This document shows positions 1 through 8,131 of a DNA stretch of 64,000 nt, piece after piece. Every line of letters starts with the position of its first letter. Within the stretch, counting starts at the first letter, position 1. Source of the DNA: Cytobacillus sp. FSL H8-0458 (GTDB taxonomy: Bacteria; Bacillota; Bacilli; Bacillales; Cytobacillaceae); the NCBI RefSeq assembly GCF_038002165.1, contig NZ_JBBOBR010000001.1, positions 1,550,001 through 1,614,000 on the forward strand. Direction: 5' to 3'. The notes beneath the pieces were generated by a model. That model saw only the letters and a list, made by a program, of their open reading frames with translations. It was not told the origin of the DNA and did no database searches. A program made the translations under genes and the position numbers.

Positions 1-252
1 ATGAAGGGAAGTATTCATCCGGATTATCATAAAGTGGTATTCATGGATAGTAACAGCGGCTTTAAATTTTTGACAGGATCAACAAAAACAGCAAATGAAA
101 CAATACAGTGGGAAGATGGAAACACCTACCCATTGATCAAGGTGGAAGTAAGCTCAGATACACACCCGTTTTACACCGGAGTTCAGAAATTTACTGATCG
201 CGGCGGGCGTACAGAACGATTTATGAAGAGATACAATATGAAAGAAAAGTAA
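1..252 (+). CDS. rpmE2: 50S ribosomal protein L31, type B (zinc-independent)
   Basis: An 83-residue protein with the L31 type B pattern: it begins MKGSIHPDY and has the HPFYTG block near residue 55 and FxxRYN at the C-terminus. It lacks the CxxC zinc knuckle of type A L31. In Bacillus the zinc-free L31 paralogue (YtiA) replaces the zinc form during zinc limitation and is Zur-repressed; that is family knowledge. The start codon is the first base of the window, so its ribosome site and operator cannot be seen. The neighbourhood (zinc-free L33 and a Zur-like box downstream) supports a zinc-starvation role. Confidence 0.93.
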   Translation: MKGSIHPDYHKVVFMDSNSGFKFLTGSTKTANETIQWEDGNTYPLIKVEVSSDTHPFYTGVQKFTDRGGRTERFMKRYNMKEK

Positions 253-282
253 GATAGCCACGAGTCAAGTGAGGTGAAAGAG

Positions 283-648
283 ATGAATTCACATTTGATG
301 GAAATTATTTCAAGAGAGGTCGTAAAATCACTTCCTCCAAAGCAAAAGGAGATTTATGAATTTGTCGTTGGGCTTGAAGATGAATTGGCTCAGGAGGCTT
401 CGACATCTGAAGAATTTATGGCTCTTCTCGTGAAGCATTCACCTCATAGGCAGGCCGCAAACCATTTTAACCTTTCATTTGGCAAGCTAATGATGACCAT
501 GCACGAAATTGAGGACATGATAACCAGTCAGCTTGAGGAGAAATTAAGAAATGTAACATGGGTCGAATTAACTGACAGTGTCCAAACAAAGAAGAAGAGG
601 AATAAAGTCAAATACTATTATTTCTCACTAAACGAAAGTCAATTGTAA
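283..648 (+). CDS. Conserved hypothetical protein, possibly helical DNA-binding
   Basis: A 121-residue, Glu/Lys-rich, mostly helical protein. I do not recognise a named family. The middle (SPHRQAANHFNLSFGKLM) resembles a sigma-region-4 or helix-turn-helix repeat, and the C-terminus is basic (KKKRNKVKYYYF). The ATG at 283 is preferred over the in-frame GTG at 274 because GAGGTG at 271-276 then sits six bases upstream as a ribosome site. It lies 30 bp after the L31 gene and is probably cotranscribed with it. A link to zinc limitation is inference from position only. Confidence 0.6.
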   Translation: MNSHLMEIISREVVKSLPPKQKEIYEFVVGLEDELAQEASTSEEFMALLVKHSPHRQAANHFNLSFGKLMMTMHEIEDMITSQLEEKLRNVTWVELTDSVQTKKKRNKVKYYYFSLNESQL

Positions 649-663
649 AAAATTTTACTCAGT

Positions 664-684
664 AAATCGTAATGATTTCGTATT
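664..684. promoter_or_regulatory. Zur-like operator
   Basis: Reads AAATCGTAAT-G-ATTTCGTATT. The left arm matches the Bacillus Zur box half (AAATCGTAAT) exactly, and the right arm matches its inverted partner (ATTACGATTT) at eight of ten positions. It lies 20 bp before the FAD protein gene and upstream of zinc-free L33, which is the place a zinc-starvation operator should be. Binding has not been shown. Confidence 0.7.
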
Positions 685-703
685 AATACAGCAGGAGGCT
701 AAT

Positions 704-1870
704 ATGGTCTATGATTGGATCGTAGTAGGAGGCGGCATTCAAGGGACTGCCATTGCAGCCTTCTTAGTTAAGAATAATAAGGTATCACCAGGTAAGCTGC
801 GCATTATAGACCCGCATAAAATGCCATTATTTCAGTGGACTAAAAATACAGAAAAGATTGGCATGAAATTTCTTCGCTCTCCATTTGTCCATCATCTCGA
901 TGTCGATCCGTTTAGCTTAAGAAATTTTGCAGCGAATCACCAATGGAAAAAAAGTGAGTTCTATGGGATGTATAAAAGGCCTTCGCTTGAGATCTTTAAT
1001 GAGCATAGTCAATCACTTTTCCAGGATCTCGGGCTGGGGGAGAGCTGGCATCAGGGATATGTAACCGGCATCGACAGGGAAAACGATGATTGGAATATAA
1101 GCGTGGACGAAGGAGATCGTCTAAAATCCAAAAATGTCGTTCTGGCGTTAGGCATAAACGATCAGCTATATTTCCCCGAATGGGCAGATTCTATTATGCA
1201 TGAGCAGAATCAGCTGTTTCACATTTTTGATGAAGCTGCCGATTTTTCTGCATTGCAGCTTCCGATTTCCGTTGTTGGAGGAGGCATTACAGCCGCGCAT
1301 ACTGCCATTAAGCTTTCAGCACTTTATCCTGGTCAAGTCACTTTAATAAAAAGACATCCGTTTAGAGTGTGTGATTTTGACAGTGATCCGGGCTGGCTGG
1401 GACCCAAGTATCAAAAAAACTATCAGCGAATTCAGGATTACTCAGAGCGAAGGGAGGTCATCAAGAAGGCAAGAAACCGGGGATCACTGCCGTCTGAATT
1501 ATTTCATAAACTTCGGAAGCTCGAAAATGACAAAAAGCTGAAGATTACAGATGGGGAAATCACCTCCGTAAAGGAGAGCGAAAACAAAGAGCTGATCCTT
1601 TCAGTGGACACGCAGGAAGTCAAAGCGCATTCAATTGTTTTGGCGACCGGGTTCAGAACATCCAGACCTGGCGGAAGCTGGCTGGAGAGTGCCATTAAAA
1701 AGTTTGCTCTGCCGTGTGCGAAGTGCGGATACCCGATCGTCAGCCAATCACTGGAATGGTGTCCGCACTTATATGTCATGGGTCCGTTAGCAGAACTGGA
1801 GATTGGGCCAATTGCCCGAAATATCTCCGGTGCGCGCCAGGCGGCAGAAAGAATCGTCAGAAGTGTTTAA
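704..1870 (+). CDS. FAD/NAD(P)-binding oxidoreductase, N-hydroxylase-like
   Basis: A 388-residue flavoprotein. The N-terminal FAD-binding Rossmann motif ([12 protein letters not shown], residues 7-18) and a second dinucleotide motif ([12 protein letters not shown], about residues 188-199) are clear; the LATGFR box near residue 313 and the closing [17 protein letters not shown] are typical of lysine/ornithine N-monooxygenase-like and related flavin enzymes. A CAKC pair lies near residue 342. It starts after GCAGGAGG, 20 bp behind a Zur-like box and just upstream of zinc-free L33, so expression under zinc limitation is likely. Substrate is unknown. A role in metallophore synthesis or zinc mobilisation would fit the regulation but is inference. 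Confidence 0.75.
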   Translation: MVYDWIVVGGGIQGTAIAAFLVKNNKVSPGKLRIIDPHKMPLFQWTKNTEKIGMKFLRSPFVHHLDVDPFSLRNFAANHQWKKSEFYGMYKRPSLEIFNEHSQSLFQDLGLGESWHQGYVTGIDRENDDWNISVDEGDRLKSKNVVLALGINDQLYFPEWADSIMHEQNQLFHIFDEAADFSALQLPISVVGGGITAAHTAIKLSALYPGQVTLIKRHPFRVCDFDSDPGWLGPKYQKNYQRIQDYSERREVIKKARNRGSLPSELFHKLRKLENDKKLKITDGEITSVKESENKELILSVDTQEVKAHSIVLATGFRTSRPGGSWLESAIKKFALPCAKCGYPIVSQSLEWCPHLYVMGPLAELEIGPIARNISGARQAAERIVRSV

Positions 1871-1893
1871 AAAAATTACAGGAGGCGTTTAAA

Positions 1894-2043
1894 ATGAGAG
1901 TTAACATCACACTTGCTTGTACAGAAACCGGGGACAGAAATTATATTACCACCAAAAACAAACGGAACAACCCTGATAGGATTGAATTAATGAAGTATTC
2001 ACCACGTTTAAAAAAACGTACTTTGCACCGTGAGACTAAGTAA
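1894..2043 (+). CDS. rpmG: 50S ribosomal protein L33, zinc-free (C-minus) type
   Basis: A 49-residue protein beginning [17 protein letters not shown] and ending TLHRETK. It is L33 with the zinc-binding cysteine pairs lost: the first CxxC is reduced to CTET and the second position reads YSPRL. C-minus L33 paralogues are Zur-controlled substitutes in Bacillus. The start follows GGAGG at 1881-1885. It sits 23 bp after the FAD protein gene, downstream of the Zur-like box at 664, and ends before a strong terminator. Confidence 0.93.
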   Translation: MRVNITLACTETGDRNYITTKNKRNNPDRIELMKYSPRLKKRTLHRETK

Positions 2044-2129
2044 AAAATATGATCATTCATCAGCAGAGCTGGTGCGGAAGTAAGGCTGGTTCGGAGTAAA
2101 ATGACTAAGCTGCCATACTTATTTAAAGA

Positions 2130-2172
2130 GATTGAGCACAATCATACCGGATTGTGCTCAATCTTTTTTATA
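2130..2172 (+). terminator. Rho-independent terminator after rpmG
   Basis: Perfect 14-bp stem (2130-2143 with 2150-2163), six-base loop ATACCG, followed by a run of T. It closes the zinc-responsive operon. Confidence 0.92.
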
Positions 2173-2186
2173 TATCCTATTTATCT

Positions 2187-4118
2187 TTAAACCATAGTTT
2201 CCAGTCCCTTCTCTGTAATATGTGTACCGGATCTCCCCTGGCGGATCATGACATAGCCCAGCTGCTCTAACTCCTTGAGTCTGAGTCTTACCTGCTGTTC
2301 AGTGAGGGGCGAATTTGTGTTCCGGGTTAGAGATGACAGTTTTTTTCTGCTTGCTGGCATTCCGCTTTTATTTAGTTCGGCAATGTATTTCAGTAAAAAA
2401 TGATGCTCGTCTTTTAAGTTTGAGAGGGTCCCCGGAATCAAAGGAGCATTTGCCGGAGATAGGTCTGCAGGTAAATCTGAAGCTGTCAGCTCATTATGCT
2501 CCGATACCGCCAGCATGTACTGAACAACATTCTTCAATTCTCTAATATTTCCCTTCCATTCCATCTTTGACAATAGCTCTAAAGTTTCCTCTGTTATGTC
2601 AGCACCAGGTTTGTGGCTCTGTCTTATGAAGGATTTTATTAAAATTGGAATATCTTTTCGTCTCTGCCTTAAAGAAGGAAGGGACAAGGACAGAACTTTT
2701 AAACGATGGTATAGATCTTCACGGAATTTTCCTTCATCGATCATAGTCTTTAAGTTCCGGTTCGTCGCCGCAATGATTCTGACATTAATAGGAATAATCT
2801 TATTTCCTCCTATTCTGCGGATTTCCCATTCTTCGAGAACTCGCAATAGTCTGGCCTGCAGTTTCATGCTGATATCCCCAATCTCATCCAAAAATAAAGT
2901 CCCTTGGTCAGCCTGCTCAAACAGTCCTTTTTTTCCGCCTTTTCGTGCCCCGGTGAACGCCCCATCCTCATATCCGAATAATTCACTTTCAAGCAATTCT
3001 TCAGGAAGAGCGTTGCAGTTAATCCCTAAAAAAGGTGCATTTCTCCTGCATGATTCCGAATGGATGGCTCCGGCGAACAGTTCTTTTCCCGTGCCGCTTT
3101 CCCCCTGAATCAAGATAGGAAGGTCGGATAATGAAAGTTTCCTGGCAATCCGAATGGTTTCCTGAAGGATAGGGCTCTCACCCAAAATGCTCTGGAAAGT
3201 ATATTTGGAAACAAACCCTTTTTTTTGAAGCTCCAGTTTAACCCTTCTTTCCATTTCGATCGTTTCATCCATATTTTTGAATGTGGCAACAATCGTGTTA
3301 TCATTCTTCATTGGAAAGCGGTGCACCAGCAAGTTTGTTTGTCTAACCGTAAAAGCTTCCTGATCGCCTGATTCATCATTTAATAAAAATTCCAGAAGTT
3401 CGCTGTTTCTGAATACCTGGCCGATTTTCTTTTTAAACGCATATTCAGGTGATATTCCTATCATTTTCTCAAGCTCTTTGTTGAAGACTGAAATCGAACC
3501 GGATCTGTCAAATGCCAAAATCCCATCATTTACTCCATCCACGACCCTTTTTAAATATTGATTGAGTTTAACTGCTTCCTGTTTCAAAGATGATAGTTTC
3601 TTGCTCAGTTCTATTATTTTTCCGGTGTATTTATCGGTGATATTTATTCTGAGAGCTTCCGGCAGTTCAAAATAATCTATAATAGTCATAATCGTGTGGA
3701 TATCAATAAGCCGTACACCGAGATTAAGTTTCTTTGAGATAGAAGAAGGGATTAGATCCATTTCTCCTGGAGTAACGGCAATCTCAATTGAATCTGGAAC
3801 TTCTCCGCCTGGTGAATAGGGAATATATCGGAGATGGCTGATTCCGAGTCTGTTCAGGGTTTCAATAGAGTCTATGGTGCTCTGTGGAAAGTCATTTACA
3901 AAAAGGACATTTGTGTCATTTGGTATTTCAAAAAGGTAATCGATATATTGATAATTTACGGTTCTGTGAGCAGTGATCACTTCACAGGAAGGAGCAATAA
4001 CATGCTTTACTTCATCATGAATCAGGTAAGAAGAATACACGATTAAGGCATCTTCTATGAGTGGAGGCAAGTATTCTTCTGAAGCAAAGCTTTTTATTCG
4101 GATGTACTGTCCAAGCAT
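2187..4118 (-). CDS. Sigma-54-dependent activator (PrpR-type sensor, PAS, AAA+); 5' end apparently frameshifted
   Basis: The open frame from ATG 4118 gives 643 residues: a PrpR_N-like sensor (about 1-170), a PAS domain (about 185-290), and an AAA+ sigma-54 interaction domain with Walker A GESGTGKE (about 338) and the GAFTGA loop (about 386). The C-terminus ends in a winged-helix-like segment rather than a Fis-type helix-turn-helix. The same frame continues upstream without a usual start codon, encoding NELVLLAGTKETCKALTEQL, which reads as the natural N-terminus. The nearest ATG (4183-4181), behind AGGAG, runs straight into TAG; one extra base would join them. It is divergent from a sigma-54 promoter at 4295, whose operon it very probably activates. 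Confidence 0.88.
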   Translation of the reverse strand: MLGQYIRIKSFASEEYLPPLIEDALIVYSSYLIHDEVKHVIAPSCEVITAHRTVNYQYIDYLFEIPNDTNVLFVNDFPQSTIDSIETLNRLGISHLRYIPYSPGGEVPDSIEIAVTPGEMDLIPSSISKKLNLGVRLIDIHTIMTIIDYFELPEALRINITDKYTGKIIELSKKLSSLKQEAVKLNQYLKRVVDGVNDGILAFDRSGSISVFNKELEKMIGISPEYAFKKKIGQVFRNSELLEFLLNDESGDQEAFTVRQTNLLVHRFPMKNDNTIVATFKNMDETIEMERRVKLELQKKGFVSKYTFQSILGESPILQETIRIARKLSLSDLPILIQGESGTGKELFAGAIHSESCRRNAPFLGINCNALPEELLESELFGYEDGAFTGARKGGKKGLFEQADQGTLFLDEIGDISMKLQARLLRVLEEWEIRRIGGNKIIPINVRIIAATNRNLKTMIDEGKFREDLYHRLKVLSLSLPSLRQRRKDIPILIKSFIRQSHKPGADITEETLELLSKMEWKGNIRELKNVVQYMLAVSEHNELTASDLPADLSPANAPLIPGTLSNLKDEHHFLLKYIAELNKSGMPASRKKLSSLTRNTNSPLTEQQVRLRLKELEQLGYVMIRQGRSGTHITEKGLETMV

Positions 4119-4200
4119 CCCTTTTAGCTGTTCTGTGAGAGCTTTGCATGTCTCCTTTGTTCCGGCAAGCAGAACTAATTCATTTTTATAGTAAACTCCT

Positions 4201-4220
4201 TTAATGGTTGATTAATGGTT
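4201..4220. promoter_or_regulatory. Candidate activator-binding direct repeat
   Basis: TTAATGGTT occurs at 4201-4209 and again at 4212-4220, eleven bases apart (one helical turn). It lies about 80-90 bp upstream of the sigma-54 promoter, where enhancer-binding proteins commonly bind. Low-complexity AT context makes this tentative. Confidence 0.3.
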
Positions 4221-4294
4221 ATTATTATACCAATTAAAACACCCGTTAATAAACCAGTTTCTATTCTTTTATCCATTTATTCAGAATCTTCAAC

Positions 4295-4312
4295 TTGGCA
4301 TACAAATTGCAT
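4295..4312 (+). promoter_or_regulatory. Sigma-54 (-24/-12) promoter
   Basis: Reads TTGGCATACAAATTGCAT: GG at 4297-4298 and GC at 4309-4310 with exactly ten bases between, matching the TGGCAC-N5-TTGC consensus. Transcription would start near 4322, ahead of the YfcC-type carrier gene. The divergent sigma-54 activator strengthens the call. Confidence 0.85.
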
Positions 4313-4348
4313 TAGGTATTTACATCTACAGATAAAGGGGGAAATAGA

Positions 4349-5851
4349 ATGAAAGAAAAAAACAGAGCCTGGAAAGTGCCTCACACGTTTGTCATCGTTT
4401 TCTTTGTTGTCCTTCTGGCAGCCATTGTTACATATTTGGTTCCAGTTGGACAATTCCAGACGGAAGAAGTAACTTATACGCAAAACGGGGAAGAGTCTAC
4501 AAAGACAGTATTGGTTCCCGACAGCTTTGAAATAGTGAAAGATGAAGAAGGAAATCCTGTCCGCCAGGGGACAAGCCTGTTTGAGTCTGGGGGAGAAGCC
4601 GGGTTTTTAAATTATGTTTTTGAAGGACTTGTATCAGGAGATAAATGGGGATCCGCAGTAGGAGTAGTAGCATTCATATTAATCATTGGCGGAGCATTCG
4701 GAATTATAATGAAAACCCGTGCTATTGAAGAAGGCATTTTAAGTGTAATTGACAAGACAAAAGGCAAAGAAATCTTAATCATTCCGATTATGTTTTTCCT
4801 GTTCTCACTTGGAGGAGCCGTTTTTGGCATGGGAGAGGAAGCTATTGCGTTTGCAATGATCCTTGTTCCTCTTATGGTTGCACTTGGCTATGATGCGATC
4901 ACAGGTGTGATGATCACCTATGTGGCAACTCAAATTGGGTTTGCCACCTCTTGGATGAACCCTTTCAGTGTGGCCATTGCCCAGGGGGTTTCGGGAGTTC
5001 CTGTTATGTCTGGCGCATCGTTTCGCATAGGCATGTGGGCTGTTTTTACGTTAATAGGCATTATCTATACATGGAGATATGCAGCTGGAATTAAAAAGGA
5101 TCCATTAAAATCAGTAAGCTATGAATCAGACAGCTATTTCAGAAAAGAAATGAAAACGGGGGAGCTGAAGGTCCGATTTACTCTTGGACATGGTCTTGTT
5201 CTATTAACCATAGCAGCCGGAATCGCCTGGATTGTATGGGGTGTTGTGAAACATGCATATTATATCCCGGAAATAGCCTCGCAATTTTTTACGATCGGAT
5301 TGGCAGCGGGACTAATTGCTGTCTTCTTCAAGCTTAATAATATGAAGGTAGATGATATTGCTGAAGGATTCATTGAAGGGGCAAAAGATCTTCTGCCTGC
5401 AGCATTAGTTGTAGGGATGGCAAAAGGAATTGTCATTATATTAGGCGGTGACAGCCCGGATGCGCCATCTGTACTGAATACAATGCTCTTTGGAGCAGGC
5501 CAGGTAATAGGAGACTTCCCTGCAGCCTTGTCGGCGTGGTTTATGTATCTTTTCCAATCCGTCTTTAATTTCTTTGTTGTTTCCGGATCAGGCCAGGCAG
5601 CTCTTACGATGCCGCTGATGGCGCCGCTGGCTGATATTGCAGGTGTATCAAGGCAGGTTGCGGTGCTTGCTTTCCAGCTTGGAGATGGTTTGACAAATAT
5701 TTTTGTTCCTACTTCTGCAGCTCTTCTGGGGGCCCTTGGAGCAGCAAGGCTGGACTGGGGAACATGGGCAAAATTCATCATCAAATTTTTGCTGCTCCTC
5801 ATGGGGGTTTCATCAATATTCGTGATTGGCGCAGTATTAATCGGTTTTTAA
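4349..5851 (+). CDS. YfcC/DcuC-family membrane carrier
   Basis: A 500-residue polytopic protein, about 11-12 membrane helices, beginning with a short basic segment (KVPHTF) that is typical of the YfcC family, part of the C4-dicarboxylate carrier DcuC/arginine-ornithine-like group. Conserved small-residue helices such as GGAVFGMGEEAIAFAMILVP and VSGSGQAAL are visible. A larger outside loop follows the first helix. The start follows AAAGGGGG. It is the first gene of a sigma-54 operon with isoaspartyl dipeptidase 37 bp downstream, so the natural substrate is plausibly an isoaspartyl or other dipeptide or an amino acid; that is inference. Confidence 0.85.
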   Translation: MKEKNRAWKVPHTFVIVFFVVLLAAIVTYLVPVGQFQTEEVTYTQNGEESTKTVLVPDSFEIVKDEEGNPVRQGTSLFESGGEAGFLNYVFEGLVSGDKWGSAVGVVAFILIIGGAFGIIMKTRAIEEGILSVIDKTKGKEILIIPIMFFLFSLGGAVFGMGEEAIAFAMILVPLMVALGYDAITGVMITYVATQIGFATSWMNPFSVAIAQGVSGVPVMSGASFRIGMWAVFTLIGIIYTWRYAAGIKKDPLKSVSYESDSYFRKEMKTGELKVRFTLGHGLVLLTIAAGIAWIVWGVVKHAYYIPEIASQFFTIGLAAGLIAVFFKLNNMKVDDIAEGFIEGAKDLLPAALVVGMAKGIVIILGGDSPDAPSVLNTMLFGAGQVIGDFPAALSAWFMYLFQSVFNFFVVSGSGQAALTMPLMAPLADIAGVSRQVAVLAFQLGDGLTNIFVPTSAALLGALGAARLDWGTWAKFIIKFLLLLMGVSSIFVIGAVLIGF

Positions 5852-5887
5852 CCAGACATCATAAGTTAGACAGAAAGGGGTTTATCC

Positions 5888-7063
5888 TTGTTAACTCTTA
5901 TAAAAAACGCAGAAATTTATTCTCCGCATTTTCTTGGGAAAAATGATATGTTACTCGTTCATAATAAAATAGGCTATATCCGCGATTCCATTGAACTGCC
6001 TGATCTTTCATTTGCGGATATTGAAGTTATTGAAGCCGAAGGGAAAATAGCTGTTCCGGGTTTTATCGATTCACATGTTCATATCATCGGAGGCGGCGGT
6101 GAGGGGAGCTATAAAACCCGGACACCGGAAATCCAGCTGACAGATGCTACACTGTCTGGCATCACTACCCTGGTGGGTGTCATTGGTACAGACGGAACAA
6201 CTCGGACCATGGCTAGTCTTATTGCAAAAGCCCGGGCACTTGAAGAAGAAGGAATTACCTGTTATGTCCAGACGGGTTCTTATCAGGTGCCGGTAAAAAC
6301 GCTGACTGGAAAAATTGAAGATGATCTCATTCTGATTGACAAGATTATCGGTGTCGGAGAAATTGCGATCGCAGATCACCGTTCTTCCCAGCCAACGGTT
6401 GAAGAGATGGCCAAAATTGCTTCAGCTGCACGAGTGGGCGGCATGCTTTCAGGTAAAGCGGGAATTGTAAATGTCCATGTGGGTGATAGTTATGATCATT
6501 TAAAGCTCCTGGAAGACATTGCGGAGAACACGGATATACCAATCAAACAATTCTACCCGACACATATTAACCGAAATCCGCATTTATTTGAAGCTGGCAT
6601 ACGTTATGCCAAAAAAGGGGGCTATGTCGATTTCACGACAAGCTCCATACCAAAGTTTCTCGAAGAAGGGGAAGTAAAATGCAGCAAGGCCCTCAGGATC
6701 ATGCTGGACGAAGGGGTTCCTGCTGGACAAATAACGTTTACTTCAGACGGACAGGCCAGCCTGCCTGATTTCAATGAACAGGGAGAACTAATTGGCCTGC
6801 AAATCGGCAAAGTTTCCACACTTTTTTCCGAAGTGCGGGATGCGATCCTTCAAGAAGGGGTCTCCATGGAAAATGCACTGTCTGTCATTACCGAAAATCC
6901 AGCGTCTATCCTCAAGCTTCACCAAAAAGGCAAGATTGAGGAAGGGAAAGATGCAGACCTTGTGCTTTTGAATAAAGAAACACTGGCAATTGAAACCGTT
7001 TTTTCCATGGGAAGAAAAATGGTTGAAGATGGTAAGGCTGTTGTGAAAGGAACCTTTGAATAA
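5888..7063 (+). CDS. iadA: Isoaspartyl dipeptidase
   Basis: A 391-residue amidohydrolase very close in length to E. coli IadA (390). Visible metal and active-site features include the HVH pair (about 63-65) in the segment PGFIDSHVHIIGGGGEG, the GEIAIADHRSSQP block (about 157-170), THINRNP (about 222) and the TSDGQ aspartate near 286. The enzyme cleaves beta-aspartyl dipeptides formed by protein ageing. The start is TTG behind AAAGGGG; no better ATG exists. It is coupled to the carrier gene upstream under sigma-54 control, suggesting nitrogen or carbon scavenging from isoaspartyl peptides. Confidence 0.9.
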   Translation: MLTLIKNAEIYSPHFLGKNDMLLVHNKIGYIRDSIELPDLSFADIEVIEAEGKIAVPGFIDSHVHIIGGGGEGSYKTRTPEIQLTDATLSGITTLVGVIGTDGTTRTMASLIAKARALEEEGITCYVQTGSYQVPVKTLTGKIEDDLILIDKIIGVGEIAIADHRSSQPTVEEMAKIASAARVGGMLSGKAGIVNVHVGDSYDHLKLLEDIAENTDIPIKQFYPTHINRNPHLFEAGIRYAKKGGYVDFTTSSIPKFLEEGEVKCSKALRIMLDEGVPAGQITFTSDGQASLPDFNEQGELIGLQIGKVSTLFSEVRDAILQEGVSMENALSVITENPASILKLHQKGKIEEGKDADLVLLNKETLAIETVFSMGRKMVEDGKAVVKGTFE

Positions 7064-7118
7064 CGCCCAGAAATGATCTAATTATAGATAGAGTTTTCAA
7101 TATAAGATTGGTAAAATT

Positions 7119-7146
7119 GGCATCCGATTAGGGTGTCATTTTTATT
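7119..7146 (+). terminator. Probable terminator after iadA
   Basis: Seven-bp stem with two G-U pairs (7119-7125 with 7131-7137), loop GATTA, followed by ATTTTTATT. Moderately strong; it ends the sigma-54 operon. Confidence 0.55.
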
Positions 7147-7267
7147 ATGAAATTTTCAGAATTATTATTGTTTTCCGAAGAAATATATGATAATTTAGTT
7201 AAAACGAAGTACAGACTTCAAAAAATTAAGAATACAGCATAAACTTCATTATTTTAAGGTGATCCCA

Positions 7268-8131
7268 ATGATATTAAAAGAAACAATAGAAAAAGAATTT
7301 AATAATCTCTCCAAGGGCCAGCAGAAGGCAGCGAAGTATTTGCTGGACTATCCGAAGGATTTTGCCGTAAAGTCTGCGGGTGAGATCGGCAAAAGAATCG
7401 GGGTCAGTGAAACGACAGTCATCCGTTTCTGTTATTCCATTCAGCTTTCCGGCTTTTCTGAGCTTCAGAAGATGGTAAGGGAACAGCTTTTGAAGGCGAA
7501 TAGCACACTGGGGCAGTATTTTACGAGTAAGGTGGAACTGGCCGAAAAGCCGGAGTTCCTGGCAAGTGTGATGGAGAAGGATTGTCTCCATATCAGGGAA
7601 ACGCTTGAGAACATAAGCCAGGATGATTTTGATGTTTTAGTGAAACGTTTGATCAAGACGAAAACGGTCTATGTTACAGGATTGCGGTCTTCTTTTGCGG
7701 CAGCGAGCTGGCTTTCTTTTACCCTTGGTGTAGTCAGGGGAAATGCGAAGCTGATCCGGCCGGATACAGATGATCTGCTGTTGACGGTCACTGAAATGGA
7801 TCAAGATGCGACGTTTATTGCCATTTCATTCGACCGTTATATGAAGGATACGATCAAAATGGCCGAATTGGCGAAAAAGCAGGGAGCTTTTGTGATTGGC
7901 TTTACCGATTCAGCAATCGCGCCAATTAAAGAGCATGCCGATTTGCTTTTTCAGATCCATTCATCGGAAAAATCGACGATTGATGCGGCACCAGCCTTAT
8001 TTTCCTTTCTGAATGCAGTAATTGCAGGGGTGTCCATTCAAGATCGTGACCGATTCCAAGCAAGGAAAGAACAATATGAAAAGCTGGACAGTGAGCATTT
8101 TTTTATTCAGCCGGGAGGGAAGTTGGATTGA
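7268..8131 (+). CDS. MurR/RpiR-family transcriptional regulator
   Basis: About 287 residues: an N-terminal RpiR helix-turn-helix (ESTVIR-type segment SETTVIRFCYSIQLSGF near residues 47-63) and a C-terminal SIS-like sugar/ligand-binding domain. ATG 7268 is preferred to the in-frame GTG at 7259 because AAGGTGA (7256-7262) then serves as ribosome site. It is the first gene of a block with an M20 hydrolase (4-bp overlap), an acetyltransferase and an N-acylamino acid racemase, and so probably controls that pathway. Its ligand may be an amino acid derivative rather than a sugar phosphate; that is inference. Confidence 0.85.
   Translation: MILKETIEKEFNNLSKGQQKAAKYLLDYPKDFAVKSAGEIGKRIGVSETTVIRFCYSIQLSGFSELQKMVREQLLKANSTLGQYFTSKVELAEKPEFLASVMEKDCLHIRETLENISQDDFDVLVKRLIKTKTVYVTGLRSSFAAASWLSFTLGVVRGNAKLIRPDTDDLLLTVTEMDQDATFIAISFDRYMKDTIKMAELAKKQGAFVIGFTDSAIAPIKEHADLLFQIHSSEKSTIDAAPALFSFLNAVIAGVSIQDRDRFQARKEQYEKLDSEHFFIQPGGKLD

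Noticed and set aside
2101-2160. Small ORF between rpmG and the terminator
   Set aside because: The ATG at 2101 has no ribosome site and its frame runs into the terminator stem.
5260-5802. 180-codon frame antisense to the YfcC-type carrier
   Set aside because: Antisense shadow of a membrane protein gene; composition is unlike a real protein.
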